Positions 35,152-47,118 of a stretch of DNA of 64,000 nucleotides are shown here, one piece after another. The notes beneath the pieces are model-generated. The model was not told where the DNA came from, made no database searches, and saw only the letters and a program-made list of their open reading frames with translations. This DNA comes from Nemertoderma westbladi (taxonomy: Eukaryota; Xenacoelomorpha; Nemertodermatida; Nemertodermatidae): contig JAUCBJ010000875.1 of the NCBI GenBank assembly GCA_032718475.1, positions 1 to 64,000 of the forward strand, written 5' to 3'. Both the position numbers and the translations under genes were made by a program. Each line of letters begins with the position of its first letter. Position 1 is the first letter of the stretch.

Positions 35152-38100
35152 CTAATAAGAATAACTTGTCTTAAATAGGTGCGTTTTTAGCAGTGATTTA
35201 AATTCATCTATTGTTGGAATGAGGCGAATGTGCCGCGGTAGCTGGTTCCACAGGGTTGGGCCGGACACTGCAAAGGCGCGACGGCCGAGTGTGGCGTGTT
35301 TGTGCGGCGGAACACAGAGTACAAGCGCATCAGTAGATCGACTATGGTATGGTGAGCGGTGGACGCTGATGAGTTCATTGATGTATTTCGGCGCTTTGTT
35401 GTGGAGGGATTTAAAAACAATGAGTATTATTTTATATTCAATCCGCCTCTTTACTGGCAGCCAATACAGTGCTTTCAGCGTGGGCGTTATGTGTTCAAAC
35501 TTTCGAACACCCGAAACCAAACGAGCGGCCGCGTTTTGAACCCGTTGTAGATGCGCTATTTGATAGTCCGGAATTCCATAATAAAGTGCATTACAATAGT
35601 CTAGTTTGGACGATATAACCGCGTGTATCAGTGACTCGGTAGTAGTCTTGTTTAAAAACGGTCGAATTCGCTGTATATTTCTCAGGTGACAGAATGCACT
35701 GCTACACGTTTTGGTGACAAAGGTGTTCATAGGCATTGTACTATCAAAATAAGCGCCACGGTTGCGAACGTTGTCAGTTTTATTTATTGTGTGGCCGCCA
35801 ACTGTAATTGATGATGTATTTACTTTCGATAGTGCTGATCAGTACCGATAATTAGAAATTCCGTTTTGGTATCATTTATTTTTAGCCAGTTGTTTATGAA
35901 CCAATTGCGAAGTTCATCAATGCACAGTTCCATAGCTTTTACCGCTCCATTCTCATTCGATTCACTGCCAGGTTTAAAAGAAAGATATAGTTGGTTATCA
36001 TCAGCATAACCTTGTACGTCAGGTAGATGGTGTTTGATTATCTGGTATATTGCCGTTATGTATATTATAAACAATATGCAGCCAAGGCACGAGCCCTGGG
36101 GAAACCCATGACGGACACATAGTGATTTTGAGCAGCATCCTTTGATTATCACACTCTGAGTTCTATTTGTAAGATATTCTGTGAACCACTAGTGAGCCAC
36201 ATCGGTTATATTCATTTTTGTTCGTAGTACGTCAAGAAGGGTTTTGCGATCAACAGTATCAACAAAAGCAGCACTCAAATCTAGGAAAACTAAAAGTGTT
36301 ACTCGTTGGTCGTCCATGGCCATTAAAATATCTGAATGCACGCAGGGAAGGGTCGTTTCTGTGCTGTGGTTCTGCATGTACGCTGATTGGTTGATGGGAA
36401 ACAGAGGCTTGATGTGCGGCATTAACTGAGATATAGCTGCGCATTCAGTGAGTTTCGATAAAAAAGCCAATCCACTGACTGGTCGAAAATTCTGGAATAT
36501 TATGGACTCGAGTTTCACATTCTTTAGGGCTGCTGTAATTATTGCTTCACGCCATTGTTCAGGAAAACTTCCTGTTGTTATTGATTTGTTTACAATGTTG
36601 GTAATCAAAGGCAACAGTTCAGTTATTACTTGTTTTAAGATGAAAGTCGGGATGGGATCAAGGGGGCACTGTTTGTTGGGCGCATTCATAATCAGTTTGT
36701 TTACAGCTTCTTCAGTACACGGAGAAAAACATGAGAATTCAGCTGTAGTCAGAGGAACATCATCGTCATTATATGACACCGGTACATTGTTAATTTCAGT
36801 TTGGATCACTGATAGTTCATCACGAATCTTTTCAATTTTGTTAACAAAGATATCACCAAAAGAATCAGGAAGTGAGAGTGAGCTGTGAGGGGCAGGAAGT
36901 TCTTGCTCTGCAGTTGGTATAGTGAGTGTTTTTATGAATGTGAAAAGTTGTTTCTGATCTTTGCTGCACGCGATGATTTTATCGGTGTAGAACTTTTTCC
37001 GGGAGTTCGCTATGGCGTGGCTGTAACGATCGCGAGCAGCAGCTAGGTAAGCAGCGTCGAGCGGCAGCCGAGTCCGTCTCCATTTTCTTTCTGCCTGTCA
37101 TCGTTTTCGCTTTATTTCGCTGAGCGCGCCGTTGTACCAGGGGTTTGAGTTGCGAACTTTTATATTTCTGGTGGTTAATGGTGCGTGTTGGTCAATGATA
37201 GATGTTAGTTCATCATTGTACATAGTCACCGAGGATTCCACATTGAGCGTTGAGTAGATGTGTTGTTTACATAATGCCGAATATTGTATGTCCATCCGAA
37301 ACTTTTCCAGATTTATATCCTTAAGGTTGCGTTAGGTCACCGTTTTAATTGTCGGTAGAGAGAATGGGTGTTTGATGAGAGCGTTCACAAAGTAATGATC
37401 AGATAAATGCTCGCCTATGGATGGTTTACTGATTAGTAGCTCATTATTGTTCCGTGTGATGATTAAGTCAATGGTATTTCCTGATATATGAGTCGGAACC
37501 GTGACATGTTGGGTGAGGCCAATTCCAGCTATTTGATCCAGGAATTTCGCAGTGTAGTTGTCATTAGCATCATTTATATGGATATTGAAGTCGCCAGTTA
37601 TAATTATTTTCTGCTTAATTGTGAGTAGAGGTTCCATGAATACAGGGAAATCAATGATAAACTGTTGAACTGTTACAGGGTGGATAGTAGCATATGGGCG
37701 TCGATAAATTATTACAATAATAAATATTAGTTTCTTTACGTTGTAGATTTTCCATGTTGAGTATTCAAAAGAATCAAACACGCCGTCTTGACTAAGTTTA
37801 ACGTGGAATGGATGTGCTGCAATTCTCCCTGTCCCGCCACCCCTGCCAGTTCGCCTGGGTGAATCGAATAGAGAATATCCGGCGATTTGACAAAGTGCCC
37901 GAACCGCATCATCGTCACTACTTAGCCAAGTCTCTGTAACTGCACATATGTTGATACGTTTAGTGATGACATAGTCCATGATGTTTGGGATTTTGTTGCG
38001 TATGGAATGTGCATTGACATTGCTGAAAGATATTGCTCGATGTTGGTCACATGGGCTTCGAGGTTGTATATGCTGATCACCGTTGCAGTCGGTTGCTTGA

Positions 38101-38222
38101 GCAGTAGCTACTTGGTCAATAATGTTGCCGGAGTCAACCAAATCTGAGATTCTTGAGCTTCGAGCAGTCGAGTGAGCAATATCTGAATATGAGACAGCCG
38201 AGTTAGTCGAGCTCACAGCCAC
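35152..38222 (-). pseudogene. Element C ORF2: APE endonuclease and reverse transcriptase, broken
   Basis: The N-terminal endonuclease keeps F-S-N-V-N-A-H-S-I-R-N-K, V-T-E-T-W-L-S (catalytic Glu), T-G-D-F-N-I-H-I (Asp and Asn) and L-S-D-H-Y (Asp-His). The reverse transcriptase keeps V-F-L-D-L-S-A-A-F, with one extra Val before D-T-V-D, the G-F-P-Q-G-S-C-L-G box and Y-A-D-D, the catalytic pair. The C-terminal part shows K-L-D-Y-C-N-A-L-Y-Y-G and L-K-A-L-Y-W-L-P-V-K-R-R-I, standard for CR1/L2. In-frame stops occur near 37330, 37097 and 36188, with a frameshift near 35820. The long endonuclease reading frame suggests moderately recent death. Confidence 0.85.
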
Positions 38223-38444
38223 AGGTGAAGAAAATACACGAAGTCAATCCAGGGACTGAGATAGATCGACAGTTGGTTGGGTTGATGGGGGAGATCTGTA
38301 GAATACGCGAGACGATTGTGTTGGATCGTTAGGTGAAAGTGGTGTAGGTTGTCCTCGAGTGGATTGTTTGATCGTAGCCGCATCTTTGACTTGGCCTCGG
38401 TAGATTATCCACTGCTTATCAGGTTGTTGTGTGATCAGTGCATG

Positions 38445-39493
38445 TCATTTTTCACGGAGCTCATATTGGAGCTTGCTTTCCGCTAGTGTATAATCTTGAG
38501 ATATATATATATGGCTGTAATTCTCAGATTGTCGCAGTTCACGCGCCTTCCTCAAAATCATCGACTTTTTCACTGCAGGTAGAGTTACGATTACTATTGG
38601 TGGCAAATTTCCATCTTCATTTCTTCTAATGTTTTTCGTAGTTATTTCGGCTTCAGCTAAGTCAATGTTGAGGGAAGATGCAATGTTAATGATTAGTTGA
38701 GTTACATTATCATTTGCTGTATGTCCTTTCACAACAAGGTTGTTTTTTCGTTTGCTATGCTCGCTTTCCTCATCCTTCAGTTGACGGGCGAGGAGGGCCA
38801 TATTCGACAGGTTCGCTTGTGGGATATCATTACGATTCCGACGGCGGTTACAGTTCCCCGGACCTGCAGTCTACCATTGACTAGCGATATTCTTGGCGAT
38901 AACGTCATCGTCCGTACGCAGTGTCACAGGCATATCTACTACTTGGTTGGTCTCCCGTAGTCGGTCGACATCCTGTTCAAGGGCAGTAGTTGATGGTCCA
39001 CATGATCCTTCAGTTCTGACCGAAGTAACTCCATTTTCGATTCGTGCTTCACCATGGTTTCATTTAACTGTTTGAGTAGGTGGCTATGTGATTTTATTTT
39101 CTCTTCCAGTCGTAATTCACTCTCGATTAAGGCTTGCGAGATACTATTTAGTTGGCTTCTAGCACACTTCCCGCAGTAAAAGTCGACTTTACCGAAGTCA
39201 GTGCCACGAGTCGTAATGCAGATCATGGAGATTGTGCAGTTTTTTCCCGAACATTCAATCTCGAACTCTTCGTAGCCGTCAGGACGATTCGTACCGACTC
39301 CACCTGGGATTTCAGCCGACCCCTTGAGGCCTATTATACTGGTTGAATGTTTGTCCATTTGGCCTTGCTGTTTGGTTTTGTCAGTTCCAAGTCCAAAAGA
39401 TTTGCATCCATTTGCGTTGACACTCTTTCGGCGAAAACTGGGAGTCATTGGCTCAGCTTCGGCGCCATAGGTGCTGGTTCGCTTAGAGGACAT
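38445..39493 (-). pseudogene. Element C ORF1: zinc-finger/coiled-coil RNA-binding-type protein, broken
   Basis: ATG at 39493 starts M-S-S-K-R-T-S-T-Y-G. A Cys-rich block with C-S-G-K-N-C-T-I-S and F-Y-C-G-K-C may be a PHD-like zinc finger, as found in ORF1 proteins of several CR1-group LINEs. A heptad-rich region (E-S-E-L-R-L-E-E-K-I to L-R-S-E-L-K-D-H) predicts a coiled coil. Past a frameshift near 38970 and a TAG near 38875, the remainder carries K-N-N-L-V-V-K-G and P-P-I-V-I-V-T-L-P, resembling the RNA-recognition part of LINE ORF1 proteins. Confidence 0.65.
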
Positions 39494-39651
39494 AATATCA
39501 GCGACCGGAATTGCAGTCGTATAACTCAGATAGACCCAGCAGTCCAACAACAAATAATTTATAATTAAAATCAATATAATCAGTAATCAGAGGAGTGTAC
39601 AGTTGGCAGAGTCAGCGGCAGTACAGCAGTACAGTAGTACGGTAGTCAAAT

Positions 39652-39672
39652 GTGTCTCCTTGAAGGAGACAC
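39652..39672. other. Perfect 21-base palindrome
   Basis: GTGTCTCCTT and AAGGAGACAC pair perfectly around one central base. It lies just upstream of element C. No function can be assigned. Confidence 0.7.
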
Positions 39673-42159
39673 CCCAGAGAACTTCGAATAATCTACCTAT
39701 ACAGACCTTTGTCCCGATTCTTACCTACTTTGTGATCATGTAACCCACTGCAAGTGGTCCAATTGTTGTTACTACCTACAGTATATAAATTATATATATC
39801 ATGCCTGATCTGACTGATCTGATCTGATAGACTGGTGGACAGCCAAGGACTTTCCTCAAACGCCTGCTCAACGATACTGGACTTGAGAATTGGGATAAAT
39901 TGGGAAAGTTTATGGCTGACCATGAGATCTGGGTGCTATGTTGCTGGGTGTGCATTTATATGCAGGAATATTATTCCGGAATAATGCCTAATGATTCTTT
40001 ATATAATTTTATATCTTCTGTTGAATTCTCAAACTTCAAATTTTTGTCTAATTGAATTTTGGCTAAAGCTAATTTTTTTAAAAACTGATACCGCAGGTTG
40101 CTAAATATAGATAAAAGGGCTATGATATTATATTATTATTATTATTATAGACTAACATTAACAACTAACATAAGCTTAAATAAACTTGCTATATATATAT
40201 GTTATTAAAAGACCATTGGATACTGCATGTATTATGCATCATGTAAGTAAGGTCTGGCATTAAGGAATTGCTGTAGAGTAGACCCTCTTCATGGTGTGGC
40301 AGACATCGGTTCACCATCTTATTGAACAAATTGTTTTCCCATTACCTGATTAGGTGACATCTTATTAGTCCGTAATTTGTCATTTGTTTGCTAATCCCAT
40401 TTCTTCTAGGTATCATTAATGATACAAATCACATAAAGTGATTATGGAACGTTTATCACTGGTGAGTTGACTACATGTGTTTGGGCCTCTACCAGTATCT
40501 TATATTTATCGAATAGTGATACAAATAACATAAAGTGATTATTGAACGTTTATCACTGGTGAGTTGACTACATGTGTTTGGGCCTCTACCAGTATGTTTT
40601 TGTGTGTGTGTGTTGTGTGTGTGTTTTTTTTGAAAGGGTGAAAATATATCATGTTCAGTAGTTATCCCTGTTGAAGAGTCTGTAACAATATAGCTAATTC
40701 AGGGTTTCGCAAACACCATGATAGAACTGCTAACCATTTTGTTAACTGCAAGTGAAACCAATATTATGAAAAATTATCTACAAGCTAGATCGCTTTGTAT
40801 GGAAGTTCAATTCACTCAAAAGTATGCCTAAGATGGGCTAACCTACATTCTTTGATGAATTCAAATAATAAACCTATATAGGAAGATGCAGTATAATAAA
40901 CATTATGAGTCAGGCATTATATGTCACATAAGTTGTACATAGTGTAATTATGTTTTATATTAGTTTTGGGTTAGCATTAGATTACCAACTTACCACTTTT
41001 AGATTACCACTTTACAAGATTATCCACATCTTCAAGGTCATTGTTGTCCTTAAAGCCCAAATAATTTGAAATATGTATACAGGTATTCCAAATCTTGATT
41101 TGTTTTCGAGATATATTATATGTACTGTGAATTATTTGTCTCCCATATCCCATATAGCTTTCTGATACACTATATAAATGAGATATACTTATGTACACAA
41201 CGACAAGAAAATAGGGTCATTTTATGATGAAACAGAGCACCTACCCCACCCCAACCCAATACTTTTCCACAAACTTTAACCCTATTAACCCCGGGGGTGG
41301 GGTCAATATGAGCCCCCGTGGTTTCTTTGTTATAACTCTGAAACAAACGCAGTTGGGAATCTGAAATTTTATGACATTTACTAAAAATCTATTGCCTTCC
41401 CAGCAGTGAAAACCGTTCTTAAAAATATTGAGAAGTTTTCGAGTTATAGATATCCTAAGGCAAATCCTTTTAACTCAAAAAATCGAGTTTTGAGAAAAAT
41501 CAACCTAAAGATAACGAATCTGCACGAAAACATGTGAATGTATGTGTGAAAATTTTCAACACTAAAGTTTAGTCAAATAGTATATTTAAATACACAGAAA
41601 GTCATAGAGTCCAAACTTAAGCTAGCTATTAAAAAAATGTATTTTATTTAGATTTTCGAGTTACATGGATAACCAGTTTACTTATATTACATCATGTAAA
41701 TTATATAAATTTCCACAGCTGTTCCTAAATTTCCACAGCTGTTCCTAAAGCCAAAACAATGTAACTCGCATGAGATACATGGTTTACGCTTATAGTTACA
41801 TGGAGTGTCATTATCACATTAGGGTGACATGGTTCTGCCTTGGCACGCCTTAACAAATTCATATAATGCAGTTACATTCTACCCCCGTTTTAACCCCTTT
41901 AGAGTTTAGATGCACTCTATTAAGTTCTAACACCAGATAGAGCTCGCCGTAAGCTTTAAAATGATACCAATATCTCATTTTCGTCAAAATTCGAGTTACA
42001 TGGGTTTGCCTTAGGGCTGTGATTAATTGATGAAATTCATTGGCAAAAGATTGGCAAAGGAAAAAGATTGGCATAATGGAAAAATGCATTTCAAACATTT
42101 TAAAAATAATCTAACCAAGACTTATCATTTGTTCGTTTCGTGAACGAAAATTACAAGTT
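39673..42159. other. Non-coding region with small tandem duplications
   Basis: A 79-base block is duplicated with a 97-base period (40420-40498 and 40517-40595), both ending GGGCCTCTACCAGTAT. A 20-base duplication of AAATTTCCACAGCTGTTCCT lies near 41708-41748. Between 41220 and 42020 words such as CGAGTTACATGG recur. No gene is seen. Confidence 0.6.
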
Positions 42160-42171
42160 TTGAAAAACACA

Positions 42172-42827
42172 CTACTACTACTAGGATCGGCATGCTGCAT
42201 TGCAGCTGCATTTTTAAGAATGCTGAATGCCTATCACCCATGACATTTGCTAGATCATCCGCATCTTCAAGGCCAGTGTCCTTTAAGATGCGTCTCAAGA
42301 AAGTCATTGGCTGTCTACCATGCTTATTCACTCCATGAGGCTGCCAAAGTACAAGATTATGCACTGGCTGATCCTCACGGCGAAAGCAATGTCCTGCAAA
42401 GCGGAGGCGATTTTGTTCTAGTGTCAAGCTTGGGGGAACCAATGAGACACCTCCAATGTTATATAGTGTCTGGTTGGTGATGTGTGCATTGAACTTGACA
42501 CAATGAACCCGGCGTAGCATTCTTGTGAATGTGCCATCCAGAGATTTGGTGTCCTCAGCAGTTAGAGCCCAGCATGGACTCCCATAGAGGAGTACTGGAA
42601 CTACTGCTGCTCTAAATAACCGGACCATGAGTTTCCGTTTAATTCTCGGTGACTTCCAAATCCTGGAAAGCCTATTCAAGGCTGCCCATGCCTTTCCCTT
42701 ACGTATTCGAAGGTCCTCACCTGACTTCCGGATCCATGATCCCAGGTAACAGAAGTCATCCACATGCTCAAGCATACCATCTTTTGAGATTATGCTCATC
42801 CGATCAGAGACTTGCTGAGGACTTGTG
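42172..42827 (-). mobile_element. 5'-truncated copy of LINE family A (copy A3) with 12-bp target duplication
   Basis: The copy keeps the last quarter of the protein, from S-P-Q-Q-V-S-D-R-M-S-I through R-K-G-K-A-W-A-A-L-N-R-L-S and L-L-Y-G-S-P-C-W-A-L to R-R-I-L-K-D-T-G-L-E, largely in one frame. Its 3' end is the same GCATGCCGATCC followed by TAGTAGTAGTA as element A. TTGAAAAACACA flanks both sides (42160-42171 and 42828-42839). 5' truncation with a target duplication is the normal outcome of target-primed reverse transcription. Confidence 0.9.
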
Positions 42828-42839
42828 TTGAAAAACACA

Positions 42840-43295
42840 AGCAAGGTTTGATATCGATAGTTGGACAGACAGATTGAGGGACAAACAGACAGGCAGTCTA
42901 GATTCCGGCAAATATAAAAATAGACATCAGAAATGAAATCACCGACCAGGAAAACCACCAAAAATTAAAGCTACAGATGTTGTATGGAATACTAAATATT
43001 ATATTGACTAGTAACTAATTGATTAAAAAAATAAAAAGATTGCCTCCAGGCTCCAGGGGTATGATACATTTGTCCTTCCGTGTATGCATGTATGTGTCTC
43101 CAAGAGGCATACTATTGGTCTCAAACAGTTATGAACAACCTAGGTATCAAAACCCATGTCTTAAAAAAACCGCATTTCATTAATTAATTACTTCGGACTT
43201 TAATTAAATACATAAAGATAATTATTCATTCTTATGTTACCGGACTGCAGTACTATCTGCTATCTGTCTAAGATTAAGTCTGAAACAATGAAATG
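42840..43295. other. Non-coding region
   Basis: Nothing recognisable between the LINE copy A3 and the gypsy-like fragment. Confidence 0.4.
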
Positions 43296-44050
43296 ACTAC
43301 ATTGGAGAATTGGCGGCAAATGCTGTTGTACAAACTGTCGCTTGATGCTGAGTTTGCCAGATTCACCACAAATGGTGTAACATGGACAAATAAATCTACT
43401 GCCTGGGTTTGTGGACAATAACGATACAGTTGCGGTTGTGCGGCGCCGCACTGCACAGCAGCTAGTCACAGCTCTGGAACTCCTACTAGGGCAGATTGCA
43501 AATTATGCCCCAGTAATTTCTTGCAACTCCATTATTAAAACATCAACTTCGTTGCCCTCTGTCTGGCAAGCCCTGAGGCTGCACTATGGTTTTGAGTCAT
43601 CTGGTTCACACTTTTTAGATTTTGCTTCAATTCGTTTGGAGCATGAAAAAAGATTGGAAGACCTTTACCAGAGGCTTCTGGCATTTGTAGATGACAATTT
43701 GTTAGCTCGAGAGGGGGGCATTACCCATATGGGTGAAATACCCCGACTACTGATTAGGAGATCACTCCGACACTTGATAACTTTATAGTACTCGGGCTCT
43801 GGTTGATCCATGATGATCTTCCGTAGTTAATTAAACACTGATATGGCACTGGGTTGCGTTCTCGTACCCTAGCATCTATCAAACAGGTGAGCCAAGCTCT
43901 ACCCTCTTTGCTAGATGAACTACGGGCATCTGCAGATGTGCGTGCATACTTTCCACACGCAGACAACACCAACACAGGGATTGCCAGTACATCAGGGACA
44001 AACTACACCTCGGGGACAACCTGCACCATATCGTGGTGAACCCTGCAATA
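43296..44050 (+). pseudogene. Gag remnant of a gypsy-like LTR retrotransposon
   Basis: Across three frames the order is L-E-N-W-R-Q-M-L-L-Y-K-L (to a TAA near 43421), then [48 protein letters not shown], and [17 protein letters not shown]. This order belongs to the gag of gypsy-like elements widespread in marine invertebrates, by recollection. A degraded zinc-knuckle-like P-L-C-K-Q-A-N-Q-P-I follows near 44080. Confidence 0.7.
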
Positions 44051-44301
44051 TTAAACCATGACCCATAAAGCTCTATCCATTATGTAAACAGGCTAACCAA
44101 CCCATCACTGACAATTTTCTCAGCATCTTACTGCCAACGTTTGAGGCTGACAGTGTTATGCTTATTGGCCCACATATGCCCCAACCACAATGACTTTGAT
44201 GAATGAACACTATTCTGACGTGTTTGACCCCCATTATTACCCTGTCTATAATATAACCCTGATATAATGGTGATGCCGGCACCTTTGAAGCTGTTGTCAA
44301 T

Positions 44302-44693
44302 ATGGGACCCACTTTACCTCCCCAATGTAAAGCCCGGGTTCCTCAGTATGGCAGAAGCTGTTTGGTTGAGTTGCAGTCACGGTTCGATGAGTTCGAGTCT
44401 CGTGGAGTTTTTGCAATCCTAGAACAGGTTGGTGTAAATGTAGAATATTTAAGCCCATCCTTTTTGGTTGCTAAACCTAATGGAGGTACAAGGTTGGCCG
44501 TTGCCTTTAATGAAATTGCCCAGTATGCAAAACCACAACCTTCTCTCCCCCCTGATGTTGCATCCACCCTCAGTAATATAGGAAGTTATACATTTATCAT
44601 TAAAACCGATTTGGTTAATGCATTATACCAAATACCTCTGGAGACCTCAATACGATATTGTGGTGTTGTTACACCATACCGTGGTGTACCATG
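44302..44693 (+). pseudogene. Reverse transcriptase fragment of the gypsy-like element
   Basis: The frame keeps L-S-P-S-F-L-V-A-K-P-N-G-G-T-R-L, a bridge to the first palm box I-I-K-T-D-L-V-N-A-L-Y-Q-I-P-L, and G-V-V-T-P-Y-R-G-V. These are boxes 1 to 4 of a retroviral-type reverse transcriptase, including the first catalytic Asp. It breaks off before the Y-x-D-D box, RNase H and integrase. It follows the gag remnant in the same direction, without a complete protease between them. Confidence 0.8.
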
Positions 44694-44754
44694 ATTACCG
44701 ATATCCAATGTACTAAAGTGAACGGTTACCGGTAGGTAGTACAGTACAGTTGTA

Positions 44755-45241
44755 GTATATCACACATACCCCCTTGGGTGGTTCACAGTTCAGGGGGGTC
44801 GGATAGTCCTATATGGTTACAATGAGTCATTTAACAAACAAAACTAATCTGCGATCTCAGTTGGGTGTGAGTCACTATCTCTAGCTCGGCATAGAATCTG
44901 AGTTACAGCGGTTTATGGGCGCGATGTGGGGTAGCTGCCATTATCATATCGGGTCGCACGGTGTGCCCAGAGTGGGTGGTGATTGAGGTGGGTGGTGGAG
45001 TGGTGCTGGGGACTGGGGTGGGTGGTGGGGCAATGTTGAGGCTCTGTGCCGCTGCTGGGGTCACCTGCTGTGGTGCGGGGTGTGCAGCCACATCAGCCCA
45101 TGTACATGGTGTGAGGGTTGGTGGGGGCGACTGTGGGGCAGGGGTTTCGGGTGGGGTCGTGGGGTGGGCTGATAGGGTGAAGTGTCTGGTACGCAGGTAG
45201 ACGCGATTCCTCCTGATAACCCGGCCGCTCATCATATTGCT
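44755..45241 (-). pseudogene. 3' end of a second gypsy-like element: Pol tail, polypurine tract and LTR start
   Basis: The minus strand codes M-S-G-R-V-I-R-R-N-R-V-Y-L-R, a long Pro/Thr/Ala-rich tail and T-H-S-G-H-T-V-R-P, ending in a stop at 44903. A G-R-x-x-R-R-N-R box followed by a Pro-rich tail is how Pol of many gypsy-like elements ends. About 120 bases on comes the purine-rich AAGGGGG (near 44768-44776) directly before TGTGTGATATAC, a plausible polypurine tract and LTR beginning with TG. The piece faces the gag-RT fragment at 43296-44693. Confidence 0.5.
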
Positions 45242-45640
45242 GTTGTATGGCTAAGATTATTCCTTCCACTCTGGCGTAGCACCAAATTTTGAAAACCATC
45301 AAATATATCAATTGATTGTGTCACCCTGTTTCTTGCGTTATGCGGGTTTGTGACGGTTCTAAATTCAATGGAATAAGTCAAAATAGCATAAGAGTTTTCA
45401 AACTTGTATTTTTCGCTGGTGGGTGAAAATTGTTGTGCCAGCACCAAATTTTTGAAAATAAGGAAATTGATCAATAGATAGTATCATCTTCTTTCTTGCG
45501 TTATACGGGTTTATGAGGGTCCTGAATCCTATGGAATCAATAAAAACAGAACTGGACATCTCAAACCTGTACTTTTTGATGATGTGTACGAAATTTGGTG
45601 CTAGCACCAAAATTTGCCATATTACGACGAAAAATACGTG
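45242..45640. repeat. Diverged tandem repeat, period about 175, with a palindrome
   Basis: Two diverged units share the order CACCAAATTT, CTTGCGTTAT, CGGGTTT, ATGGAAT, TCAAAC, TGTA. The stretch 45594-45611, TTTGGTGCTAGCACCAAA, is a perfect 18-base palindrome at a unit boundary. Function unknown. Confidence 0.55.
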
Positions 45641-47118
45641 TAGCAATGATCTGGCAAATTAGAAATGTATTCCATTAGAATCAGCGCCCCAGAAATCCTA
45701 TAAATGTGAATTTATAGCATCGTATATGCGCCTACATAGAGAACTAAAACAGCCATTTATTATAGTAATTAGATCAATTTTAAATATTTTCCAATTGATT
45801 TTGTGCGCCAGAAAACCTGTATTGAAACACAATTAGGGGTCATTCCACGTCAAATCATCCAGATATTTTTGATTTTGTAACCCTAGGTCATGGATTTTGA
45901 TGAAACTTGAAACCATATGATTACCCACATATGGTATGAAAACCCCAAAATTTCAGCTCCTGCTGGTATCCACTGGTTATGGCTCGTCAAAGTTTCGTCT
46001 CCGTATCACATTTGGTGAAAAAAATTGATCAATCGCCAGGTGCATAGATGACATTTTTCTCTGATGATTTTGGATTGATTTGATTTGGATACCCTTGAGT
46101 TTATATTTTCTCAACTTTTGATAATGACGATTGGCGTCAGACTAATTTTTGATTTCTAATTTCCTCATGTAGCTGAATATCTCTGAGCTAGATATTCTCA
46201 GTGTAGATGTCTGATATACTAAAGTGCATTCACAGAAAAAATTGTGTGTGACATATTTGAAGGTCATGATTTATCACTGTTTCATTAAATATCATAGTAT
46301 GGCGATCGCGTCATTTGGAGCGGGGGCTAATAGCCCGGTACTAATAGGGCTAAGGAGTGTCCATTTTACATAACGAAAAATTCCAGACGTTTGCGAAATT
46401 CGCGAAGAATCCATCAGTTTCTGTGCCCTCCTCAAAAAATTGCACAATGTTAATGTACACTCAGGCAGCACTATCCATTATTGATTTCCTGAAAATTATT
46501 CAAAGTGAAACATTTCGCAACAGTAGTTGCAGTAAGGAAGTGTCTTTAATTTCAGTATACCTGTATTTTAGTTTGTTATCACCACAGTTTTCCCTTTATA
46601 ATGTGTAACTAACATATAGAGAGAGTAAATTTTTGTATAACCAACTAATGCTAGCACCAGGACTCGACCCTAGAACCTAACACAAACTATGTATCACCAT
46701 TCACAGTATCACCAGTATAAATCTATTTATACCTAAACTGAATCTGATATTAATAAATATATGATATTAACAAATTTGGGTAAATCCAACTGTCCAAATA
46801 TTAATGACACACTGAAATCACAAAACTTATCCTAAATATGAAACTGTACACTACACAAAACTTGTTATATATTATTCACCCTGAAATTAATTACATGGTG
46901 AACACAATATTTAATGCCGTAAAATACTATGCAGAGTGATACATTGATATAATGGCTATAAATCCTCCTATTGAGTTATAATATCAAAACTGTCAATGGT
47001 GGATTTTATGTATTGTGTTGTATGACTCTGATATTTTCCATTTCCAATATAAGTATGTATTATGAGCTGCTTTTTCTTACTGCATATCAATGCAATTAAT
47101 TGCTTAATGCAAATAAAA
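45641..47118. other. Non-coding; 3' flank of the channel gene on the minus strand
   Basis: No gene recognised. On the minus strand ATTAAA occurs at 46910-46915, about 205 bases past the stop codon of the channel gene, and could act as a polyadenylation signal. The sequence at 45838-46340 is repeat-like (AGGGGTCATTCCACGTCAAA) but I cannot find a partner end. Confidence 0.4.

Larger units (their letters stand above)
34777..39600 (-). mobile_element. Element C: near full-length, decayed CR1/L2-type LINE
   Basis: On the minus strand it holds ORF1, an endonuclease-reverse transcriptase ORF2, a 3' untranslated region with internal repeats around GAGTTAAAAC (34905-35130), and an end in GGCGCTATATAAATTATACA then (ATT) repeats at 34778-34796. 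A 3' end of short tandem repeats rather than poly(A) is typical of the CR1/L2 groups. The 5' end is placed loosely near 39600; I could not identify a target duplication. Confidence 0.8.

Noticed and set aside
41454-42015. Inverted pair CCTAAGGCAAATCC (41454) and GGGTTTGCCTTAGG (42002)
   Set aside because: Only 14 bases with a mismatch and no target duplication; could be chance in a sequence rich in similar words.
44961-45200. Gly/Val-rich plus-strand frame
   Set aside because: Shadow of the Pro-rich minus-strand Pol tail.
46665-46700. B-box-like GGTCGAGTCCTGG on the minus strand
   Set aside because: No A-box at the right distance and no foldable tRNA arms.
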